Shown here: positions 1 to 8,696 of the stretch, piece after piece
Layout: every line of letters starts with the position of its first letter
Numbering within the stretch: position 1 is the stretch's first letter
Assembly: GCA_024734495.1 (NCBI GenBank)
Contig: JALMQS010000055.1
Coordinates: forward strand, 11,379,340-11,443,339
Length of the DNA: 64,000 nt
Direction: 5' to 3'
DNA from: Forficula auricularia
Taxonomy: Eukaryota; Arthropoda; Insecta; Dermaptera; Forficulidae
Notes under the pieces: generated by a model
What the model saw: the letters and a program-made list of their open reading frames with translations, nothing else
Told to the model about the DNA's origin: nothing
Database searches by the model: none
Translations under genes and position numbers: made by a program

Positions 1-360
1 AACAGCCGATTCATATGCAAATCGACCAACTCCCTCAGTGCCATCTTCTTAAAGCATTATGTCATGAAAAAAACAAAAGATTGAAGAATGGTAAATTGAA
101 AATTCTTGAGTTACTTATGCGATATCACGTACAAATCATAAAAAACAGTAACAATTGCTTAAAGACAAATGGGAAGAATAGACTTTTCTTATATTCTGTT
201 TCAGCATTTGACAACCGGTGGTAATGGCCCCTAAGGATGTGTAAGTGAATGTCGTGTCGTTCACCCAAGAGTAGATTTTACAATACGATTGGCTATTTTA
301 TTTTTACTAAACCCTTAATAACAAATCTCATTTTAGATGAATTTAGTCGGTGAGCTCCAG
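1..360. other. Unassigned AT-rich flank
   Basis: No gene, repeat or RNA recognised. A short open frame at the start (69 codons) has no domain and no coding-like composition, so it is not called. Confidence 0.3.
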
Positions 361-596
361 TTTTTAACCGACTTCAAAAAAGGAGGAGGTTCTCTATTCG
401 ACTGAATTTTTTTTTTTTGTGCCTATATTACCTCATATCTCCGCCAATTGTCAACCGATTTTGAAAATTTTTTTGCATTGGGTCCAGTCTAGCTTCCGAT
501 TGGTCCCATTTTGTTTTCGTTTTTTTCATAGGTATTAGACCTTTTTTATTAGGTTTGTTTAGACCTAACCTCTTTGTTTATGAACCGATTTCGATG

Positions 597-604
597 GTTC
601 TTTC
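597..604. repeat. 8-bp target duplication, left (P-type element)
   Basis: GTTCTTTC directly precedes the left inverted terminus at 605 and is repeated exactly at 2207-2214 after the right terminus. The related uninterrupted copy B carries a single, similar TTTCTTTT stretch near 4010. Eight base pairs is the duplication size typical of the P superfamily (and of hAT). Confidence 0.85.
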
Positions 605-835
605 CATAGAGTATATAGAGAGGAAAGCTTGCGTATTTGGAAAAAGCACTCTCTAGCGGGTCATGCTCAAACTCTTAGTCCTTAAGAGCCATTCATAGAG
701 CATATTGTCACATGACATTCAGTCTGACATTTTGTTTTTGTCATAGATAAAAGATTCCACAGGCTTTGTTTTTATCAAACATTCATTTAGAAAATTTTCC
801 AACGTGCACATTTATCGATTAAAATATCATTAAAT

Positions 836-1091
836 ATGGCTAGTTCTCGACGTCAATGTTGTGTGAAAGGTTGCTTTCGCGACACAAAATCAGATAAAGA
901 ACATACTTTTTTTGGACGCCCTAAAAACAATGAAATGTAAGTAACCTATTTAAAATTAACTAATAATTTATTTCTTTGATTTTTATGTGTTAATTCTTGT
1001 ATAATTTAATTATAGAGCTAAACGCTGGTGTCAATTTGCTGATATCCATGAAAATAATAAATATTTCTTTATATGTTCTGACAATTTTTAA
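836..1091 (+). pseudogene. THAP zinc-finger domain remnant with one intron
   Basis: The frame opens with ATG at 836. Exon 1 (836-936) encodes about 34 residues with the CC-VKGC pair typical of the start of a THAP (C2CH) zinc finger, then a FFGRP stretch in the place of the usual FHRFP. A consensus donor GTAAGT at 937 and an acceptor TTATAG ending at 1015 bound a 79-bp intron. Exon 2 (1016-1091) continues in frame with AKRWCQFADI and ICSDNF, matching the family W and the C-S-x-H-F signature except that the zinc-binding His is Asn here. A TAA follows immediately, so the domain is cut short (about 58 residues; THAP domains are near 90). Lost His plus early stop imply a non-functional relic. It is the P-type element's own DNA-binding domain rather than a host gene, judging by its position inside 605-2206. 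Confidence 0.65.
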
Positions 1092-1748
1092 TCAAAAACA
1101 ATTTATAAAAAATATCCACGACGTCTGCAGCGAGATTCTCCAGAATGAAGTGATTTCGTATCCACATTAAAGCCGTCCGTCCACAGGTCTCCAAACACCG
1201 GCTCTTGATTAGATTTTGTGCCAGAAGCCACAACATATATATACATATTTTTATTAAAATAAAGAATAGCCTATATTTTATAGGTAAATAGATATATCTT
1301 ATTTTAATTTAATAAAAAAAAGATCATTTCAATTAGAAAATAAAGTAAAAATATTGTTTATTTTTTTAAGTGTCTAGGTGATTCTTTGAAGGTTTTCCTC
1401 AAATAACTAATGTTGGCGAATGCGAATCACAAAAATTCCATTGAAAAGATTGTATTTATTTATTAAAATATTTGTAATGTCATTTTTTGGTCTAAATAAA
1501 AAAATGGTTAATTTTAAATTATTTTCAAGTATTTATTTTATATATGAATTTCCTCCTAGTCCCTCAAAGTCCCTGAATCTTAATTAAATTATTTTCAAAA
1601 AAGAAACTCAAAAAAGATACTTAAATCTTTACATTAATTATTTGCCAAAGTTTTTTTTTTAATAAAAGTACGATTTTATTATATATATATTTTAAAGATT
1701 TGTATTTATTTTAATTACAAAACAATTAATAATTTTTTCTTTAATATA

Positions 1749-2025
1749 CAGGGTGATTCACGGTCGATGGGACGTTATCCGTTTTATGTAAAACAGAAAG
1801 TCGGATTTTTCTGAAAATTTACCACCTTACATTTTCTTACCTGTTCTATCTATCTAAAAAATATAGTTGCTGTGACTTTTCAATGGAAGCCGAAACGTCG
1901 CAAGGCTGAAAATATTTTAGATCGATAGAACAGATAAGAAAATATAAGGTGCTAAATTTTCAGAAAAATCCGACTTTCCGTTTTACATAAAACGGATAAC
2001 GTCCCATCGACCGTGAATCACCCTG
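1749..2025. mobile_element. 277-bp palindromic MITE (Tc1/mariner type)
   Basis: The termini are CAGGGTGATTCACGGTCGAT (1749 onward) and its exact complement ending at 2025, flanked by TA on each side (1747-1748, 2026-2027). The arms are near-perfect complements for more than 90 bp, around a short unpaired centre containing CGAAACGTCGCAAGG. TA flanks and CAGGGTG termini are typical of Tc1/mariner-derived MITEs. No ORF. It lies inside the P-type element and so inserted after it. Confidence 0.88.
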
Positions 2026-2700
2026 TATATAAGCTCATGATAAATTATTTTGAATCATCCGCTGTGTGACGTCACCAAAATTTTTCTCGATGAGATGCGG
2101 TTCCCGCCATTTTGCTTCAGTATACGACCCGCCAGAGAGCTCTGTAACTCGTATACGCTAAAATACATAGGGCCCTTATGGAGCCTTCCTCTCTATATAC
2201 TCTATGGTTCTTTCTTTATCCGAAAGGGGTGTCTTAGGGATGATGTCATATTAATTTGGCCAAGTTCTGATCATATGATCACTATTAATAACATCACTAA
2301 AAAGAGAAAAATAAAAATAATTTTTAAAAAAAAATAAAAACCGACTTCAAAAAATTAAATGCAACAAATAAAATACACTAAAAGGTTAAAATAATTATTA
2401 ACTTATTTAGTTACAACTAAACGACGAAATATTAACATGAAATTATTTTTTGAAGTTGGTGCCAAACATATACCTTTTATGAATCGCACTCGACGGATCT
2501 TACTTAGTACGTTTGGCGGGTACGCTCTCTTATAGGTATAGTTTGTTTGGTACCGACTTCAAAAAGTAATTTCATGTTAATATTTCGTCGTTTAGTTGTA
2601 ACTAAATATGATAATAATTATTTTATACCTTTTAGTGTATTTTATTTGTTGCATTTAATTTTTGAAGTCGGTTTTTATTTTTTCTTAAAAATTATTTTTT

Positions 2701-3799
2701 ATGATCGCACAATCGATTCAGAACCCATAAATTTTTGTGCAATTGTATGCTTATCGAATCTTCACATTAATATTCAAAATTTTCACTTTTCCTCGGTAAT
2801 TATGTATAACCGGAGCTGCCTGATTTTCTTATGGATGAAGAGATTTAAACTTTTTAAGAGTGAAGAACTCTAAAATTTCAAATCATAGCCAAATTTTGAG
2901 TCCCCATTACAATTCACTTTTCGAAAATTGAACCAAATCTGTTAGTGTAAAACAAATGAAAAATAAGAATTTATTACATAACGGATTACTTCAATTAATA
3001 TTTTATTTACACCACGGGTGGTCTAACTATAACAAAAAATAGCTTCAAAATTTTTAATAGTTTATTTGACGAGTTATTTTTATCTCAATTCGTGATGAAA
3101 ATGCATCAAAACATTCTTAGAGTTGACTACCCTATTATGATGAATTCGTGATGTAATCATAATATACCTTTCATTTAAAATTATTTTATTTACAATCCAT
3201 TAAAATGACAACACTAAAAATTCTCGTCTGGATGTGATTTCGCACGGTTGACCCTGTGTTTCTTTGTGGATTGAACGTTGAACAAATTGGGTCCCGTTTA
3301 GTAATTTCCATAGCAACTTTGCTGAATTGCCAATGGAGTCAAACACTCCGTTATTTCATTTAATTCCATTCATACATTACATTAATCAGATTCAATGACA
3401 TTTCTTTTATTATTAATAATTTTTTTAATAAAATTTTACGAGATAACTTCTTTATTCATCGGAATAAATTAATAAATGATTTATAATTAAATTTATAATA
3501 ATGAATTAATAATTATTACTTAAATAGAAAAAAATTGATGTCAACTTTTTTTAATTTTTTTTTAAGTTGAATATGGTTAAGGTAAATGTAACCTAGTTCT
3601 GGCTTATGTTTTATCGAGAATACGAGTTAACTTCCATAAAGAATAATAAATTTAAGATTATGTCTTCTGGTTAATATTATAACTATAGATTCCAAGTCCT
3701 AAATAAATATTTCATATAGATATTTCTATTAGACTGAAATTTAGGGCAATGCCCAGATTCTCCGCCTAAGCGATCAAGAAAACTAATCAATCGATTTAA
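2701..3799. other. Spacer without recognised features
   Basis: AT-rich sequence between the two copies of the interspersed repeat. I see no splice-bounded ORF, RNA gene or terminal inverted repeat. Confidence 0.35.
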
Positions 3800-4494
3800 T
3801 TTTTAACCGACTTCAAAAAAGGAGGAGGTTCTCTTTTTTTTTGTGCCTATGTTACCTCCTATCTCCGCCAATTGTGAACCGATTTTGAATTTTTTTTTGC
3901 ATTGGGTTCAGCCTACCTTCCGATTGGTCCCATTTTTTTCATAGGTATTAGACCTTTTTTATTAGGTTTTTTTAGACCTAACTTCTTTGCTTATGAACCG
4001 ATTTCGATGTTTCTTTTTTATCCGATAGGGGGTGTCTTAGGGATGGTGTCATATTAATTTGGTCAAGTTCTGATGATATCATCACTAAAAAGAGAACAAT
4101 AAAAATAATTTTTAAGAAAAAAAATAAAAACAGACTTCAAAAAATTAAATGCAACAAATAAAATACACTAAAAGGTATAAAATAATTATTATCTTATTTA
4201 GTTACAACTAAACGACGAAATATTAACATGAAATTACTTTTTGAAGTTGGTGCCAAACATATACCTTTTATGAATCGCACTCGACGGATCTTACTTAGTA
4301 CATTTGGAGGGTATGCCCGCTTATAGGTATAGTTTGTTTGGTACCAACTTCAAAAAGTAATTTCATGTTAATATTTCGTCGTTTAGTTGTAACTAAATAA
4401 GATAATAATTATTTTATACCTTTTACTGTATTTTATTTGTTGCATTATAATTTTTTGAAGTCGGTTTTTATTTTTTTCTTAAAAATTATTTTTA
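3800..4494 (+). repeat. Insect-type interspersed repeat, copy B (uninterrupted)
   Basis: Same order as copy A: ACCGACTTCAAAAAAGGAGG head, a T-rich stretch, GTGCCTATGTTACCTCCTAT, GAACCGATTTCGATGTTTCT, then the foldback portion (about 4102-4494) ending GAAGTCGGTTTTTATTTT. It shows the pre-insertion form of the site occupied by the P-type element in copy A. The foldback arms pair from AAAAATAATTTTTAAG outward to the centre at about 4247-4354. Non-coding. Confidence 0.8.
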
Positions 4495-4784
4495 TTAGTC
4501 TAGAATCTAGAAACAAGTGAAGGGCTTGGAATTCCGAAAATGTCATCTTTGGCGATGGCACATTTTGGAGTCAAACGTCCGAAATACGAAACCTGACTGA
4601 TGGGCTTGATTTCCTGGGGAATGATATCTCTTTCAACATGTAATCAAACATCAAATAAGATCTTTGATTCGGCCTTATGCATAAGTATTTTTTATCTAAC
4701 TTTAATTTTTAGTTGGAAAAAATCTAGAGATTAAAAACCTGAACTGGTGGATGCTTTTTATTACAGATTGGTTTCGCCTCGAAT

Positions 4785-4865
4785 GACATCCAGAGAGCTT
4801 GATTGCCTTTTGGTACTTGGGTTCAATTCTAAAGGGTATGAATTCAACCCTTCTAACATTTTTTT
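4785..4865 (+). repeat. tRNA-like element, diverged single copy
   Basis: It contains TACTTGGGTTCAATTCTAAA, a degenerate RNA polymerase III B box (consensus GGTTCGANTCC), then a tail AACCCTTCTAACA. This is the same order as the tRNA-like modules in the 6.2-8.7 kb array, whose tail is AACCCCTCTGACAT. The upstream GATTGCCTTTTGGTACTTGG matches the array's GGATTGCTGTTACTGGCACT with substitutions. Probably a decayed member of the same tRNA-derived family. Confidence 0.45.
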
Positions 4866-4914
4866 TATTTATTGTCATCGGGAACAAAGCCCATTTAGAT
4901 AGCACATCATTAAA

Positions 4915-5070
4915 GTGTTAGTAGGGTTAGTGAGGGGGCCGAGTTTTACCCGGTCGAAATTTTATATGCTAGCCAGGCTCGAGCCCGGGCCTCCCGCTTG
5001 AACATCGTCATCAACGATGCTAAATCGGACCTAGCGCCCTAGCTAGCTCGGACAACCCGACTCCCAACCC
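4915..5070 (-). repeat. tRNA-like GC-rich element, opposite orientation
   Basis: GC-rich against an AT-rich background. Bounded by TGTTAGTAGGGTT at the left and AACCCTTCTAACA at the right, complementary ends like those of its neighbour at 4785. On the minus strand it has a B-box-like GGGCTCGAGCC and an A-box-like AGCTAGCTAGGGCG. A perfect small stem, CATCGT around CATCAACGATG, lies in the middle. It forms an inverted pair with the 4785 element. Confidence 0.45.
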
Positions 5071-6158
5071 TTCTAACATAATAAATAATCAAATTCATCC
5101 ATAGTTTTAGCTCATATTCATTAAAAGATAATTTCGTGATTTTTTCCTAGCAAGTCAAATCTATAATACTTTTTTTTGGAAAATTGATTTTTATATTAAT
5201 TTTTAATGTTTCCTCTCAGAGATTCAAAAATTGTTCTTAATTAAATTGATATTTACGAAGAGATTTTAAGAAGCGGATTTTTTTTTTTATTTACTTTGCC
5301 ATTAATTTAAATATTAGTCCGTAAGTGAATACAGATATAAGTAGCTACATAAATACATTAATTATGTACGTTTGTTTTCCGGCAGGTGAATGTGTGTTTT
5401 ACCTGTCGGTGCCAATCACACTGAATTCTAATTTACATAATTACACATCTTCCATTAATGATTTTTTTCCTTCGTTTTATTCAAATATACCTACACTTTT
5501 ACTATTTACTTATTTAAATTCTCTTTTACACTCTAAATACGTTCAGAATATTCTAGTTAAATTGTTAAAATATAAACTAATAATAACAAATCAAACACTG
5601 AAAATTTAAAAGTAAAATTATTTAATTTTTAATAAGTTATTAGAATGTGCATGCACATTATAATAACGACTATATTAAAATGCACGAAAGGATTATTAAT
5701 TATAATATATTTTATATATTAAAATAAAAATAAAGATGGATTCTTTTCTGGTTTGACAAGCAGTGTTAATAAAAAAAAGTTTTATATTAAAAATTTTAAC
5801 ATTTCGCTCGCTGATTTTGGAAAGGTTTTTAATGAAAATTGCTCTAATTTTGAAAAAAGCATTGTAATGTTCGAAAGGATTGACAAAAATGGTAATTGTC
5901 CATCTGATATATTTATTTAAAAGGAAAAATCCAAATTCTTTCAGAATGTGAACCACATTCCTAGTCCAAGAAGGTCGCAAACCGTAGTTTGACCGTGTTT
6001 AACTATTTATGTATCCTAAAATTTCAAATGTCAGTGAAATAACAAAAAGTTAATCCTCAATATAAAAAAATAACTATAAATAAAGAGAAAGATTAAATAT
6101 TCTTCAAGTTCTAATATTGTTCTGATTCAGTAATAAATCTCGTTAATTATAAAATATA
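5071..6158. other. Spacer without recognised features
   Basis: AT-rich. Two open frames of 94 codons are Phe/Ile/Leu-rich low-complexity translations with no domain and are not called. Confidence 0.3.
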
Positions 6159-6240
6159 GAAAATCATAGATCAAAGATGGTGTCATCTATTAAATCCGAT
6201 GGAGTGGAATATTTTTAATTATATGTCAGAGGTTGTTTTT

Positions 6241-6299
6241 CACCCCCTCGGGAATCGAACCCGAGTGCCAGTAACAGCAATCCGGGCCACCTGGCTCAC
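6241..6299 (-). ncRNA. tRNA-like module 1 of array
   Basis: Read on the minus strand it starts GTGAGCCAGGTGGCCCGGAT and ends with a T-arm-like hairpin TCGGG-TTCGATT-CCCGA, followed by GGGGGTG. GGTTCGATTCC is a perfect RNA polymerase III B box. AGCCAGGTGG resembles an A box (TAGCTCAGGTGG) with one base missing. No normal acceptor or anticodon stem is evident, so this is a tRNA-derived sequence rather than a tRNA gene. Confidence 0.6.
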
Positions 6300-6638
6300 C
6301 TGCAGGATACGAACCTCTCTGACATATGCAAACGCGTAAAATATTTTACTCAAAGATTGTTATCTTAATTTGTAAAATTTCGCGATATAGTGATTCTAAA
6401 TTTAAACATATAGCCATGCCATATAATTTAAATAAAGGTGGTTGAGTGTTTCGAATTTTGAAGAAATTCAAAATTCGAAGGGCAATGGAATGACTTTTCC
6501 TAATTTAATATGAAAGATATTAATTTGCCGATGGTAATAGATTCAAATTTACTAGAAAATCATAGATCAAAGATGGTGTCATCTATTAAATCCGATGGAG
6601 TGGAATATTTTTAATTATATGTCAGAGGGGTTGTTTTT

Positions 6639-6696
6639 CACCCCTCGGGAATCGAACCCGAGTGCCAGTAACAGCAATCCGGGCCACCTGGCTCAC
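6639..6696 (-). ncRNA. tRNA-like module 2 of array
   Basis: Same module as 6241-6299, one C shorter in the terminal C run. Perfect B box and T-arm hairpin retained. Confidence 0.6.
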
Positions 6697-7035
6697 CTGC
6701 GGGATACGAACCTCTCTGACATATGCAAACGCGTAAAATATTTTACTCAAAGATTGTTATCTTAATTTGTAAAATTTCGCGATATAGTGATTCTAAATTT
6801 AAACATATAGCCATGCCATATAATTTAAATAAAGGTGGTTGAGTGTTTCGAATTTTGAAGAAATTCAAAATTCGAAGGGCAATGGAATGACTTTTCCTAA
6901 TTTAATATGAAAGATATTAATTTGCCGATGGTAATAGATTCAAATTTACTAGAAAATCATAGATCAAAGATGGTGTCATCTATTAAATCCGATGGAGTGG
7001 AATATTTTTAATTATATGTCAGAGGGGTTGTTTTT

Positions 7036-7093
7036 CACCCCTCGGGAATCGAACCCGAGTGCCAGTAACAGCAATCCGGGCCACCTGGCTCAC
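7036..7093 (-). ncRNA. tRNA-like module 3 of array
   Basis: Identical in its B box, T-arm hairpin and A-box-like segment to module 2, within the third unit of the first arm. Confidence 0.6.
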
Positions 7094-7710
7094 CTGCGGG
7101 ATACGAACCTCTCTGACATATGCAAACGCGTAAAATATTTTACTCAAAGATTGTTATCTTAATTTGTAAAATTTCGCGATATAGTGATTCTAAATTTAAA
7201 CATATAGCCATGCCATATAATTCTAAATAAAGGTGGTTGAGTGTTTCGAATTTTGAAGAAATTCAAAATTCGAAGGGCAATGGAATGACTTTTCCTAATT
7301 TAATATGAAAGATATTAATTTGCCGATGGTAATAGATTCAAATTTACTAGAAAATCATAGATCAAAGATGGTGTCATCTATTATCTGACATATAATTAAA
7401 AATATTCCACTCCATCGGATTTAATAGATGACACCATCTTTGATCTATGATTTTCTAGTAAATTTGAATCTATTACCATCGGCAAATTAATATCTTTCAT
7501 ATTAAATTAGGAAAAGTCATTCCATTGCCCTTCGAATTTTGAATTTCTTCAAAATTCGAAACACTCAACCACCTTTATTTAAATTATATGGCATGGCTAT
7601 ATGTTTAAATTTAGAATCACTATATCGCGAAATTTTACAAATTAAGATAACAATCTTTGAGTAAAATATTTTACGCGTTTGCATATGTCAGAGAGGTTCG
7701 TATCCCGCAG

Positions 7711-7769
7711 GTGAGCCAGGTGGCCCGGATTGCTGTTACTGGCACTCGGGTTCGATTCCCGAGGGGGTG
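7711..7769 (+). ncRNA. tRNA-like module 4 of array
   Basis: Plus-strand copy: GTGAGCCAGGTGGCCCGGAT at the 5' side, then the TCGGG-TTCGATT-CCCGA hairpin and GGGGGTG. The flanking TATGTCAGAGAGGTT and AACCCCTCTGACATA can pair for about 15 bp with one mismatch, closing the module into a long-stemmed structure. Confidence 0.6.
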
Positions 7770-8108
7770 AAAAACAACCCCTCTGACATATAATTAAAAA
7801 TATTCCACTCCATCGGATTTAATAGATGACACCATCTTTGATCTATGATTTTCTAGTAAATTTGAATCTATTACCATCGGCAAATTAATATCTTTCATAT
7901 TAAATTAGGAAAAGTCATTCCATTGCCCTTCGAATTTTGAATTTCTTCAAAATTCGAAACACTCAACCACCTTTATTTAAATTATATGGCATGGCTATAT
8001 GTTTAAATTTAGAATCACTATATCGCGAAATTTTACAAATTAAGATAACAATCTTTGAGTAAAATATTTTACGCGTTTGCATATGTCAGAGAGGTTCGTA
8101 TCCTGCAG

Positions 8109-8167
8109 GTGAGCCAGGTGGCCCGGATTGCTGTTACTGGCACTCGGGTTCGATTCCCGAGGGGGTG
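8109..8167 (+). ncRNA. tRNA-like module 5 of array
   Basis: As module 4. It shares with module 1 a single-base variant just 5' of the A-box-like segment (TCCTGCAGG instead of TCCCGCAGG). Confidence 0.6.
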
Positions 8168-8507
8168 AAAAACAACCCCTCTGACATATAATTAAAAATA
8201 TTCCACTCCATCGGATTTAATAGATGACACCATCTTTGATCTATGATTTTCTAGTAAATTTGAATCTATTACCATCGGCAAATTAATATCTTTCATATTA
8301 AATTAGGAAAAGTCATTCCATTGCCCTTCGAATTTTGAATTTCTTCAAAATTCGAAACACTCAACCACCTTTTATTTAAATTATATGGCATGGCTATATG
8401 TTTAAATTTAGAATCACTATATAGCGAAATTTTACAAATTAAGATAACAATCTTTGAGTAAAATATTTTACGCGTTTGCATATGTCAGAGAGGTTCGTAT
8501 CCCGCAG

Positions 8508-8566
8508 GTGAGCCAGGTGGCCCGGATTGCTGTTACTGGCACTCGGGTTCGATTCCCGAGGGGGTG
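8508..8566 (+). ncRNA. tRNA-like module 6 of array
   Basis: As module 4, intact B box and T-arm hairpin. Last full module before the array ends at 8696. Confidence 0.6.
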
Positions 8567-8696
8567 AAAAACAACCCCTCTGACATATAATTAAAAATAT
8601 TCCACTCCATCGGATTTAATAGATGACACCATCTTTGATCTATGATTTTCTAGTAAATTTGAATCTATTACCATCGGCAAATTAATATCTTTCATA

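Larger units (their letters stand above)
605..2206 (+). mobile_element. P-superfamily-like DNA transposon, non-autonomous
   Basis: The element is 1602 bp long with inverted termini CATAGAGTATATAGAGAGGA (605-624) and its complement ending at 2206. It is flanked by perfect 8-bp duplications GTTCTTTC. The termini start with CA, the duplication is 8 bp and the interior encodes a THAP-domain remnant. Together these point to the P superfamily, whose transposases bind DNA through an N-terminal THAP domain. It lacks a transposase catalytic domain and is further interrupted by a 277-bp MITE at 1749-2025. It sits inside repeat copy A; copy B at 3800 lacks it. A hAT assignment is the alternative, but the THAP remnant argues against it. 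Confidence 0.72.
361..2700 (+). repeat. Insect-type interspersed repeat, copy A (interrupted)
   Basis: The repeat begins TTTTTAACCGACTTCAAAAA and ends in the reverse complement of that motif (GAAGTCGGTTTTTATTTT near 2665-2682). It aligns almost base for base with copy B at 3800-4494, except that 605-2206 (a P-type element) and one 8-bp duplication are extra here. The 3' half (about 2312-2700) is itself a foldback: arms of roughly 170 bp containing ATTAAATGCAACAAATAAAA and its complement, around a short centre at about 2459-2550. No protein is encoded. The ACCGACTTCAAAAAAGGAGG head resembles repeats I associate with insect genomes; this is from memory and not searched. Confidence 0.75.
6159..7383 (-). 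repeat. Tandem array of a ~397-bp unit, arm 1
   Basis: Three full units (6159-6554, 6555-6951, 6952-7349; periods 396, 397 and 398) and a 34-bp stub (7350-7383), nearly identical to one another. Each unit starts GAAAATCATAGATCAAAGAT. It then holds a module bracketed by TATGTCAGAG and CTCTGACATA that contains a tRNA-like sequence on the minus strand. A perfect 11-bp hairpin follows (CGAATTTTGAA, loop GAAA; 6849-6874 in one unit) and the unit ends with CAAATTTACTA. Strand is given for the tRNA-like module. The near identity of units suggests recent amplification or ongoing homogenisation. A diverged single copy sits at 14085-14520. Confidence 0.92.
7384..8696 (+). repeat. Tandem array of the same ~397-bp unit, inverted arm 2
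   Basis: The same unit in reverse orientation: a partial unit at the junction (7384-7455), three full units (7456-7853, 7854-8251, 8252-8650) and a 46-bp stub to about 8696, where identity stops inside CTTTCATAT. At the junction, 7350-7383 pairs with 7422-7455 (34 bp perfect) across a 38-nt spacer, so the whole 6159-8696 region is a large palindrome of arrays. The open frame on the minus strand at 8293-8481 is simply the repeat read through. Confidence 0.92.

Noticed and set aside
5325..5609. Phe/Leu/Ile-rich ORFs resembling membrane proteins (also 5696, 29260, 44296)
   Set aside because: Such translations are expected by chance from AT-rich DNA; no splice context or family motif.
7711..7769. 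Cluster of functional tRNA genes
   Set aside because: B box and T arm are intact but there is no proper acceptor stem, D stem or identifiable anticodon arm, and each lies in a larger repeat unit.
8293..8481. Minus-strand 62-codon ORF
   Set aside because: It is the array unit read through and ends within the repeat; no protein similarity.
6159..8696. CRISPR-like regular spacing
   Set aside because: The whole ~397-bp unit repeats with no unique spacers, and the context is eukaryotic.
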